A stretch of DNA of 64,000 nucleotides, from NCBI RefSeq assembly GCF_028769735.1, contig NC_088178.1, positions 4,034,001 through 4,098,000 of the forward strand, read 5' to 3'. The stretch comes from Zonotrichia leucophrys gambelii (Eukaryota > Chordata > Aves > Passeriformes > Passerellidae). Each line of letters opens with the position of its first letter. Positions within the stretch are counted from its first letter, which is position 1. The translations under genes were made by a program, and so were the position numbers. The notes under the pieces are model-generated. The model saw nothing but the letters and a program-made list of their open reading frames with translations. It ran no database searches and was not told the DNA's origin. Below, piece by piece: positions 13,501 to 25,500 of the stretch.

Positions 13501-16500
13501 CCCATGGAAGGGGCTGACCCTTTTGATCTTGGACATGAGACAAGTAATATGTCCCTTAGGTGCCTCTTGATCCAGTTGCAGTTTTTGGGGGGAAGGGGTG
13601 TACCTTGAGAGGATCTGATTTTCATTCCTCAGTTTGATGCTGCCTGGGTATTTGTAGCAAATCCTTCTCAGTGATTGCTTTTTGTCCTTGGGAACTACCA
13701 ACAGCCCAGTGAAGGGGACTGGTGCCACCTTCATTAATGAGCCAGCACTTACACTTAAAAGGGGGCTGTTCCCTTAATGCACTGAAATCCCCCCAATCCA
13801 GTCTGCATTTGCTTATTGGAAGCAGGTGGATAAGGTCATCAGAGGGAGTGTTGTGAAGGTCTTGCTAATTGTGCTCAGTCCTTTTCCTTCCAACTCCCTG
13901 TGCTGGTGGCCAAATCTGGTCTTGTTTGGGGCACGTGCTGGGACAAGGATGCAGGTGTAAGAAGGGGGCAGACTGGAAGTGCCATCAGCCTTTGCTTGTG
14001 GGGTTTCAGGTTTCTGTGGTTGAGATGACTCCTGAGGTGTTAGAAAGTCTTTTTTTCTTAGCCCTGCAACCAAAGAAGAAGTTGAGATTTGTCAGTTTTG
14101 CTTTTCAAGGTTGTTTGTTTTCTCTTATCTATGACATTCTTTCTCTGACCTGCTGAGATCTGTCCAACAGGTCGAGTTGTGGCACAGCGACTGCCCTTGG
14201 GGTGGTGTTAACTTTTTATACTGCAAACTACGTGTACTTTATTTATAATAATTTTCCAACACCTATCACCTATGTTAGACAGTCTGTCTCTACTATAAAC
14301 CAATCAAAAAGTCACCATCCCAGCAGAAGATGGAGGACAAGAAGAAGAAGAAGAAGGACAGGACATGCTCAGATTCCTCCATCTTGCTTCTTGAACTCCC
14401 ATTGTAAAATCCCAAAAATTCTACTTTTTCACCCTGTGACAAATTAACTATCATCCTGCTCAAACTCTTCTGGCTTCTAAATCTTCACACAAAGCTGGTA
14501 ATAGTTTCCATGGGCTAAAATCGAAGGCACAGGTATTTTTGACTCTGTGCCAAGGTCTCTGCCAGGGTGAGGAATCACCCAGGGCAGCCAGAGCAATGTC
14601 CTGGGTCCCGACCCTGGGGCAGCCTCCAGGTGGCTCCTTCCTTCCCTTTGGCAGTCCATGGTGGGCTCGGACGCTGCGGAGCTGCTGATGCAGGACTGCA
14701 GGCGCCAGGACAGGTACAGGAGGCAGGAGCCTGCAGCCAACCTGCTGGGCATGGCCGATGACGAGTGGGCGCAGCGGCAGCCGCTGGACCTCATCACCGG
14801 GGAGCTCCCGCCCGTCGTGGAGACACAGGCACAGATCGTGGAGAAGTTTACCAAGCTCCTCTACTATGGCAGGAAGAAAGTAAGTGGTGAGTGGGATCCA
14901 GGATGTGGGGCTGGATGTTTTGTTCTTCTTGGACCTGTTGGCCTCTTCAGGCAGGTTTTAAAGGGAAGGATGCTCAAGAAGTGACTTGTGGTTCACTTGT
15001 GGGATCAAGCCTCCAAGCTGTGTTGGTACAATGGGGCTTATGGCAGTGATTTCCCACCACTGGGAACTGGGATGGGAGACCCAAGTGAAGATGAGATGAA
15101 GAGGCTTTTACCAGCACCTCTACCACGTTTAGTTTCATAGATCCCTAGAATGGTTTGCTTTAGAAGGGACCTTAAAGGTTTCCTTGTTCCAAACCCATTT
15201 GCAGCTATGTGATCTCACAAGATTCCTAAGGCACAAGGAGAAGAGGGAGGAGGGCTGCAGCTTGGGTGCCCAGACTGGGATCTCACAGCTTTGAGGACTA
15301 ACAGGCAGCATACACCTGGAAATCTAGGGGACACAACATTGCTTTGAAGGTCCAAGTTCTTGTAAAGTTTCAAGGTAGAAAGACAAAGGGACCTGGGAGA
15401 GATTTTTGGAGGATGCTAATTAAAACCAGAACCGTTACTGGCGCTCTTCTCTGAGCTGGGGGAGCAGAGGAGGGAGGAAGCAGAGTTGGTGCAAACACTC
15501 TTTCTTCTCCTCCTCACCTGCAGGAGGCTCTGGTCTGGGCCATGAGAAACCAGCTGTGGGGCCATGCCCTGTTCCTCTCCAGCAAGATGGACCCTCGGAC
15601 GTACAGCTGGGTCCTCACTGGGTAAGCTGGAGAAGCTCAAGCAGGGTACGATGTTCCATGGCTGGCTTTCCAAGCCTGCTATCCCTTCAGTGCCCCCTGA
15701 ATTGGAAAAGAGCATTGATTCCAGCTGGAGCCTTTCCAGAGGGGGCAAAGGGGACAGAGGACATCCATCCAAACAGGCCTGAGTCCTTCAGGCTTCCCAA
15801 TGGACAGGAGAAACCAGGTGGGGGGCTGGAAAGCAGGAGGAAAGCCATTCTCTGGAGATGGAGGGTGCATTTATTCTGAGTCTCTGGCTTTGCCCATGCT
15901 ACCCTAGCAAAGACAGCCATGGGGCAGGGGGAGCTGAGCAATTTTCACTGTGATCCAGTCTAGTCCCAGCTGCTCATCCCACTTGTATGAGCATTTTCTG
16001 GTGGAATTTAATGTACTTAGTCTGGATTGGGTTGATCCCTTCAGGGAGAGTTAAGCAGAAATTTTCTGTCTTGTGGAACCCAAATCCTTTTAAGGAGGTT
16101 TTATGCAGCGTTGTCCTGGAGACCTGCCTTCTCTGAAGGTAATACAGATCATCACCCCCAGAGGCTGGTGATCCTCTCTGCCTCCTATTTACAAGGGCAT
16201 GGAGTGAAAGGATAGGGAGGAACAGCTTCAGCTGAAGGAGGGTAGATTTAGATTAGATGTTAGAAAGAAATCCTTCCCTGTGAGGGTGGGCAGGCCCCAG
16301 AGCAGCTGTGGCTGCCCCATCTCTGGAAGTGTCCAAGGCCAGGTTGGACTGGTCTTGAAGCACCCTGGTCCTGTGGAAGGTGTCCCTGCCTATGGAAGGA
16401 AGTTTGGACTAAAAGGTGCTTTCCAAGTCAATCCTTTCTTGGATTCTCTGGGAAACCCCTAGAGACATCAGTTTCTTGGGCTGTGCTCTGGGAGGTGAGT

Positions 16501-19500
16501 GAAGGTTTGGGGTCCTGGGGTGCAGCCCTTCTCTGCTGTCTCCTCACAGGTTCACCAGCACACTGGCCACCAACGACCCACTGCAGACCCTCTTCCAGCT
16601 GATGTCAGGGAGGATCCCTCAGGCAGCTCTGGTCCGTGAGCAAGAGGCTGGCCCTGGCATGTGCTCCCCTGTGCTGTCACCTGCTAGTGACACCCACCTT
16701 TGGTGACCATCTCTGCTCACCCCTGCTCTCCTCCTGTCCCTCCAGTGCTGCGGGGATGCCACGTGGGGGGACTGGAGGCCCCACCTGGCTGTGATGCTGT
16801 CCAACAAGGTTGGAGACACGGAGCTGAACCACAGAGCCATTGTCACCATGGGGGACACTCTGGGTGAGCTGGGATCAGTGGGAGCAGCCACAACATGGGT
16901 GGGCACTGCAGTGTCACCGTGCATGTCCACACTGAGATGGTTGTGCCTGCAACCCTGGAGCTGCAGTGCCTGTGCAGTGGAAGGGGTGAGGTGTCAATGG
17001 ATCCTCACATGAATTGGGCCCAGGCACATCCATTAGATGCTCTTGTGGAGGCACGTGGAGCAGTTGGGCCAGGGAAGTGTAGGTAACTGCAGGAACTTAG
17101 CCCTGCTCCCGGTGATGGGATTTTATGCACCCTGCAAGAGTTGGAGCTGGCCTTGCTCAGGCTCACCCAGCTCTACCATTGAACAGAAACGTCCTGAAAC
17201 AAAAAGCAGCAATTGGGGAAAACAGACAAGCAACAGGGACAAGGGAGTCAACAAAGGATCAGGGTCTGCATGGCCAGGAAAGGGAGGCAGTTGGGTTTGC
17301 ATTTTATGGGTGAGCTTGAGGGCCTCCAAAGCAAAGCAGACCATGTGGTGATGTCTCAGACTAATTGTCTGTCTTTTCCCGTGCAGCCAGCAAGGGAGCA
17401 GTGGAAGCAGCTCATTTCTGCTACCTGATGGCAGACGTTCCCTTTGGTTACTTTGGAGCAAAGGCAGATCGCATGGCCCTGCTGGGCAGCAGCCACCGGT
17501 GAGCAAGCACTGCAGGCTGGCATTCTTGCCAGAGTCACCTGCCCCACGTTTTCCCCATCCCTGGGATCTCACTCTGATGCAGAAGCAATCCCTGGTCGGG
17601 GCTTTTCCCGCTGCTGGTGTGCCCTTTGTGTGGGGCTGTTTGGGAGGAGCTCTGCTCCTGCCCGCTGAGCCCGCCCCTCTCCCCGCAGCCAGGCGTTCTC
17701 CCAGTTCGCCCGGACAGAGGCCATCCAGAGGATGGAAATCTTCGAGTACTGCCAGCAGCTGCGACAGCCCGAGTCCTTCCTGCTCCCCTTCCAGGTAGTG
17801 CAAGTGCTCAACTGCATCTCGTGCAGAGCTCAGACTTGCCCCAAAACATGCACCCATCTCCCTGAAGCCTGGAATTCAAGCTGTTCCTGAGGCTTGTCCC
17901 CTTACTGGGCTTTGGGAATGATGCGGAGATTGCCTTGGCCAAGGGACTCATTCAGGGCAGGTTTTGGGGTGCACAGTGTGTCTAATCAGTGCTTGCTCAG
18001 CTCTCATTGCCTTCCTGCTCTCTGGGTAACAGCTGGGCATTTCCTATTGCAAAGCAGCACCCAGTTCTTGCTGCCTTGGGGTGGACACATCCCTGGAAGT
18101 GTCCAAGGCCAGGCTGGATGGAGCTTGGAGCAGCCTGGTCTAGTGGGTGGTGTGCCTGGCCATGGCAGGGGACTGGAACTAGATGAGCTCTGTGGTGCCT
18201 TCCAACGCAAACCATTCTAGAATTCTATGAAGCTCCCTGGTTCAAGGAGAGGGGGCTGGATGCCTCCATGGGGATGGGTGGAAGTGACCTTTGGGTGCAG
18301 GATCCAGGATTCTATGAAGCTCCCTGGTTCAAGGAGGGAGGGCTGGATGCTCCATAGGGATGGGTGGAAGTTGCAGGAGACCTCTGGGTGCGTGATCCAG
18401 GGCGCTGTGAGCCATGCTGGGGCGATGTGCCTGGCACAGCCCTGTCCATCTCCCTGCTCCCACCCCTGGCTGCTCTGCCTCCCTCCCCCAAGGTGTACAA
18501 GCTGCTCTACGCCTCCCGCCTGGCTGACCACGGGCTGCCAGCCCAGGCCCTGCAGTACTGCGAGCTCGTGGCCACCGCGCTCCTGAGCCGCGACCCCGCC
18601 GCGCACCCCGTCCTGGCACGGCAAGTGGTGAGGGTGAGTCTGCACCTCCTGCATCCCAACCTGGGAGTGATACCTGCTCAGGAACTGCTGGAGTGGGGGT
18701 GGTTGGCAGCTCTGAGCAGCCCTCTGGGGTTTGCTGCTGAGTACAGCAAAGCCAGGGCTTCCACAGGGTTTCTAGTCCCCGTGGATTTCGGGTAGAAAAC
18801 AAAGGTGTCATGTTGACTGCCAAGCAGGAGCAGAGTTATTTGGAAACAAAGGAGGTTTTTAAGTCTGGTGGGGTTTTCTGAACTTCTAAATGTCACAGGC
18901 TTAAGAAGTGAAGTCTAAGTGCACATTTCCCCTCCAGCACATCTTCTACAATTCGCTTTATCTCCTGAGGATGTGTTCTGGGGTGACACTGAGAGGGAGC
19001 ATGGCCCAACCTGTAGCACCAAGTGCAGCCCCTCTACTTCCTGAGCAGGGGGCAGGGCCAAGTGTCCCAGGTCCCCTTGGGGCTCTCACAGGACCAGGGC
19101 AGTGCTGAGGCTGCTTGTCACCTTCCTCCACCCTTTAGAAGCAGGTTGAATGGGGCTTGGGTGGGTTTAGTGGAAGGTGTCCCTGCAAATGGCAGAGGTG
19201 TTGAGACAAGATGAGCTTTAAGGTCCCTTCCAACCCAAACCATTCTGTGATTCTATGAAAGGCGCTAAAACCCTGATGCTGTGAGGTGAGGGGCAGCAAG
19301 ATGCCTGTCTGAAGTGGGTGCTGCTGAGTTCACCCAAAATTTGGCTGGCACTGCTTCCTCACCCCATCATTGAAGCCTATTTGCTGTCTAACAGCCTTTT
19401 AGATCTGCCATTCTGCTGGGGATAATGCTTCTCCTGGGAGAAAACACTTTCATCTGGAAAACTAGTGCATTCGTAGATGCTCTTGTCTTTGATGTTCTAG

Positions 19501-22500
19501 ACTGTGTTACAAATTATGATACACATTAGTGTTTGATTAAGACTTCCCCTCTTTTGAAGCTGGGGATGATACACAACCAGGTGCTGGTTCATTAATACTG
19601 GATCAAAGTGCACATAAGCTTTTGGATTAAACATTCCCCCCGTTTAGGAGTAATCATGTTTATAATTTCTTTTTTCCTGTGATTGATTTGGGATGAGCAT
19701 AGGTGTGTTTGTAGAGAGATGGGACAGTGGGTAGAGCAGGTTCCTGGTTGGCTGCAGGGTTACTTTGCTCTCCTGGCCAGTCCCAGTCCCAAGCTGGGGT
19801 CTGGTTGTGCAGGTCCTGCCTTGCTCTAAGCTCCCAGACCTGGCAAGTGTGCTTTGTGCTGGTTTAGAGTTTGTGTTTTAATAGCTCAGGAATAGAAAGA
19901 AATGGCTGCTAGGACTGCTGCTGGAAGGAACAGCTGAGTCTTGTGTGGCTGTGGAGGGTGGCTGAGCTGCGAAGTCACCTCTGGGTGGCTTTTGGTGGCC
20001 CTCAAGGTGGCAGCCTTGTAGCAAAGCATTGAACATAAGCCAACATGAAGTAGCCAGAGGAAACTTGAGAAATCCCCAGGAATCCTAGAATGGTTTGGGT
20101 TGGAAAGGACCTTAGAGATCACCTAGTTCCAACTCCCCTGCCATGGGGGACACCTTCCACTAGACCAGGGGCTGATATCAGTGAGAGAAAATTCAGTATA
20201 GATGTGGATGAAGAGCAGTGCTTTGAGTGCCATCTCCCCTCACCCAGCTGTCTTAAAACTGGATCCTTGTCTAAACAACTCCTTCAGACTGGGAATGAGC
20301 TCTGCAGGGAGCTCTGCATCCCACCTTGGACTCCTGGGTTGCCCTGGAAGAGCCTTTTGCTCCATTGATGGGAACTGGAGCCCCAAGTCACTGAGATGGC
20401 TGCAGCCAGGGCAGCACAGACCCCTCTTCTGCAGGAGAAATTAAACACACAGCAGCAATACTGCAGAGAGGGACCTGGGGGAGATAGTGGAGCATGGAAA
20501 AAATACTGAGCAGCAGCATAACAGGATGCTGTTACAAAAGAAAAAAAAAAACAACCTCACCATGTTATAGTGTTATTCTGGGTTGTGAGAGTACAACTGT
20601 CATATCTGAGACAAGGAGGTGATAATCCCCCCATGCTGGGGTCTCAGGGGTCTTGGCTGAGGCCTGTTTGGGCTGCTGCATGTGGAGACAGGGCTAAATT
20701 GGAGTGAGTGTGGGAGTGGAGAGCTGGGGTGATAAGAGATTGAGGGGAAAATGACCTCTGAAGAAGGCCTGAGGGTTATTTCTCCTAGGCAAGATATGGT
20801 GGGGGAGAAAGGGGTATGTGGGATGTGATAACAGCCCTCCAGCACACAGGAGGCTGCTCGTGGGGGATGCTGGCTGGCTCCTCTCACAGCTTCCATGGGA
20901 GCAGGGATAGAGAGGCTTAATTTGCAGCAGGGAAGATTTCACTTAGATATTAAGAAAATACTCTTTAGCTCTGAGGACATCAAGCATCAGGACAAGTCTG
21001 GGAGGCTGTGGAATCTTCTCAGAGATTTGTAAATGCAGATCAGAAAAACACCAGCTCCCATCCATCCTCATGGGCTAGGTGAGGAGCTTATGAGCTGCCC
21101 TGGGAGCTGGGCTCTTTCCAGGGCTTCTGGTGGGGTGTCCTGCAAACCTGCCAGTGCCCCAGGATGGCTGTTAAGGGGTTGATGAAAACCACTCATTTTC
21201 CTCAGGGGGGAAAGGAGGTGGTGATATCTGCCTGTCTCTTTGATGTGAGGAGCACCTTTGACGGAGTATTTTGGCATCTCTGTGGAGGTGCTGAGCCAGC
21301 CCTGCTGAGACTGTGGGGCATGGGATGGGCCAGCACCTCTGTGGGGGTGTGGGAGAGGGAATAAATCCTGCACAAGAGACTGGTGTTATTTTACCCCTGT
21401 ATTATGAAGTGATGCTGTTTTCCCGAGCCCCTGTGTGACAGATCCCTGCTGTCCCCCTGGCCCTGCAGCTGGCTGAGAGGCTGAAGCTCTGTGACCCTCT
21501 GCTCCTGGAGATGCCAGAGCAGGAGCAGGCACTGGAGCCTGACTGGCTGGAGCAGCTCCGAGCCTGCTGCCAGGAGTGGGAGGTAAGGAGGGGCAGTGGG
21601 ACAGCTGCTCTGTGCTGTGCTCTGTCTGCAGGAGCATCTCCTCCTCTTCCCTGAATCCAGGGGAATGGAGGGTCAGAAGCTGCTGCTCTTCTCTGCCTGT
21701 GAGCTCTGAGATGTGGTCTGTGCTCTGGGACTTGCAGATTCAGTGGGAACAAGGGGCTTGCAGTGCCTGAGGGCTGCAGAGCTTCACACAGGGCAAAACT
21801 CTCTTTGATTTGGCTCAAGGAGGGCAGGCAGGGGCTGGTGGGGGAGTGATGGTCTCCCTTTGCAGGGAGGACATTGCAGAGCTCACTGGTGGGGTGTCAG
21901 CTTGTGGGTGTACTCTGGGGTCTTTTAACCATGGTCTGGTGCTTGGATTAATGCTCTTCATTCAGATTTCACACCTGCTTTTGGTTTTGTGGCCTTTTCC
22001 ATCTTGTTTCCCCTCCTGCCTGCTCTCAGGGATGCTGCAGCCCCTCTGAGCTGGTGTGGGTCTCTCCTGCAGCCTGGGGTGGGCTATGAGCCCCAGATCC
22101 ACGAGCACTGTGCTTTCCTTTGCATTAGCTTTGTGATTTCCTTAGTTTTTGTCCTGTGCCACCCTTTTCCATATCCAGTTTACCATGTTCCCCCTCTGCA
22201 GGTGGAAGATGATCTTCCTCCAGAGGTGGCACCTGCTCAGCTGGAGCTGCCCTGTGCTGTTCTACCAACAGCAGGTAAATAAAAAAGCAGCAGGTTGTGG
22301 TCACCCCAGTGGGCTCTCCCTGCGTGGAGCTGTGCTGTCATGGGCTGGGAAGCAGCTTCCCAATCCCTGGAGTTTTTACCAGCAGCAACTCCTTGCTCCT
22401 TGCATCCCCCCAGAGCTCAAAGGCTGCTCCTGCCTGGATGCATCCCTCAGGCATGGGCTGCAAAGTGAGGGTTCTGTACAAAGTCTGAGTAATTGGGCCT

Positions 22501-25500
22501 AATTACCACAGCTTGGGGGTCCCTCTGGGTGCCGTGGGAGGAGAAGAGCAGCTGGGGGTGGGTGCTGGATGAGCCTCCCAGCTGAGCCTCAGGGGAGACA
22601 GCCCCATTCCCAGGCAGTCCTCTGAGGGTGCAAACTGGAGCTGAACTAAAGGGATTTCACACTTAGACAGCAAAGGATTCAGGAAGGAGCTCATCCTGCT
22701 CTGTGCCAGGCTGCAGGATGCCTGCTGCTGCAGAATCAGCATTTCTCCTTCCCTGCTGCCTCTCTGATCCCTTTGCTTCACCCTTTGGTGACCCCAAGAG
22801 TCCAGAAACATCAAGAGGAGGGGCACAGCCATCCCCTGGAGCCAAGGGAAGAGCAGGGGGGCTTTTCTTTCCCAGCTGGGCAGGCATCCATTGGGGTGTC
22901 CCACTGAGGAGAAGTCAGGGGGAGGTGTTGCTTCACATCCAGCTCCATTAGCATGATGTTCCTGCGGTCCCCTGCTCCTTGGATGTGCCTTTGACTGGGA
23001 ATGCTGGCACTGAAGTGTGGAGAGCAGAGGCTGGTGCAGACAGGATGAAACACAACTAATTCCTTCAAGCCGTTTCTTCCTATCAGCTTTTCCTGCTGCT
23101 GCCCAATTCCTTTTCAAAGAGCTCTCCCAGGCAGTAAAAAGGATCATCAATCCTGATTGCCTTCTGCTGCTATCAGGGCTCAGACTATGATCTTCCTTCC
23201 CTGGAAGGAAATTGCAAGTGTGATGATCCCATTGGCTTGGCTTCTCTGAGCAGCCAGGTCTGCTCCATGTGGTCTCCACAGCTCCCCTTCCCTGTGCTTG
23301 GCCCTTTCCTTCATGGTGAAGGCCATCCAGAGCCACCACCTGAGGGACCTGCACGCAGAGAAAGCTGGCTTGGTGCTGAATCCATCCATCTTGGAAAGAC
23401 AAAGCCCAAATCAGGTGCCAAGCTGGGATCCATGTGGTCCTCCCTGACATGTTCCAGCTGAGCCTGCCAGGCAGCATGTGTTTGAGCACACATCCTCCTC
23501 CTTGTGAATCTTGAGCATCTCCAGGCCATGTGGGAGCAGCTCATGGGTGTGAAGCCAATCCTCAGTGGGCTGGAGGTGATGCTGGCAGCAAAGCAAAAGG
23601 TTTGACAGCATCAAGAGGTGCCCTAATCCTTCCCTATGGGATCTGGGTCCTGCCTCACAGCAATGGGAGAGGAGTTTCCCAGTGCCCAGTGTTTCTGGCA
23701 GGAGGCTGCTGAGCTGGAATGGGTAGGACACACACCTGGGACCAGTGTGTGTGTGAAATAAAACCAGTCCTGCTCACTCAACTTGCCTTTCAAACAAAAA
23801 AAATCCCAACCCTGAATAAATCTGCCTAAAGCAAGGAACTCATCCGTGGGTGCTGCTGTGCAACAGGAATGAAAGCTACCTGCTGTATATTTCCTGCTCA
23901 GGGTAGGCAGCAGGAGTGGGGGAAAAGGCTGGAGACCGCAGCCTTCTTTGAGCTGCTGGTGTGTGCTGCTTGTGGGCCCTTTGCTTCCACAGCATTCCCC
24001 TTCTGAGTTCATTTATAGCCTCAGGTACATTCCCAGCATTAAAAAATAATTCCCCCAGTCTTTCCCAGCCCACCTTCCTTGAAACCTCTGGAAGGTTCCT
24101 TTTGCTGTGCTGAGTCCTACCTCCTCCCTTGCCTGGTCCCTGAAGCCTTTCCTCACTCCCCCAGCTCCTGCTGATGTTTAATGGAACAGGGGAGAAATCT
24201 GTGCAACAGCCTGATAGAATTATAAACATTACAAAAATTATAAACTCCTGAGGTGTGTGGTTTTTATTGGCAGATGAAGAGCCTGGCAATGAGATTCCCC
24301 AGAGTGAAAGCTACCAGTATGACCAGTGGTTTGAGCCTGTGCCATCCCAGGGACTGAGGCCCCAGGAGGACATGTCCCTGAGGTCCCCAGCACCTGCTCA
24401 GGTGGTGGCATCTCCGCTGCCCAGCGTTGGGAGAGACCTGCAGCCCCCTGTGCTCAGCCAGGAGACACCTGCCCCTCTGGCAGGGGGTGGTGCTGAGCCC
24501 CCTCCACAGCCAGCGCCGCCAGCAGGTGAGTGCTGCAGCCTCGTTTCCCTGCAGAAATCACAGAATCCCAGGATGGTTTGTGTTGGGAAAGGATGGTAAA
24601 GACCATCTGGTTCCAACCCCCTGCTATGGGCAGGAATACTGTGTGTTTGCAGGGGTCTTAGGATGAGGGAAGAGATGAGAATGTTGATTCCATGTTTCAG
24701 AAGGCTTGATTTATTACTTTATGATATATATTACATTAAAACTATACTAAAAGAATAGAAGAAAGGACTTTAGCAGAAAGCTAGCTAAGAATGGAAATAG
24801 AAAAAGAATGATAACAAAGGCTTGTGGCTGACCGAGACAGTCCGGACAGCTGGGCTGTGATTGGCCATTAATTAGAAACAACCACATGAGACCAATCACA
24901 GTTGCACCTGTTGCATTCCTCAGCAGCAGATAACCATTGTTTACATTTTGTTTCTGAGGCCTCTCAGCTTCTCAGGAGAAAAAATCCTAAGGAAAGGATT
25001 TTTCAGAAAATATGGCTACAGGACACCTTCCACCCAGGGGCACCTTCCACTAGACCAGGCCCCATCCAGCCTGGGACCAGGTCCCATTCCAGAGACGGGG
25101 CAGCCACAGCTGCTCTGGGCAGCCTGTGCCAGGGCTTTCCCACCCTCACAGAGAGGAATTTCTTCCTTAGAAGTTGCCTTTGAGATGCACCAGTTCAGCC
25201 TCACCACTTACTCCCTGGTGCTGGCAGGGACAGGGACAGAATGGCCTTTTGCATCTCTTGGGGGACATCTTGGCCACCACATGGGTGGCTGTGCTCTGGA
25301 GAGGGCCATGGTAGAAGCTCTGGAAATAGCTCTGATGGATAAATCCATAGCACCACAGATCAAACCTTGACTGTGTCCTTCCCTCTGCTCCACAGGAGAA
25401 GCTGAGGAGCCCTGGGGTGCCAGGCTGTCCCCTGTAGAGCAGGTGAGTCAGAGGAGCCAGAGAAACCATCCCACTGAGGGCCCTGGCTGGAGCTGGGATG

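Noticed and set aside
17123..17857. Minus-strand ORF of 244 codons
   Set aside because: It is the antisense shadow of SEC16B exons 14 and 15 and the intron between them; GC-rich coding exons often leave the opposite strand open.
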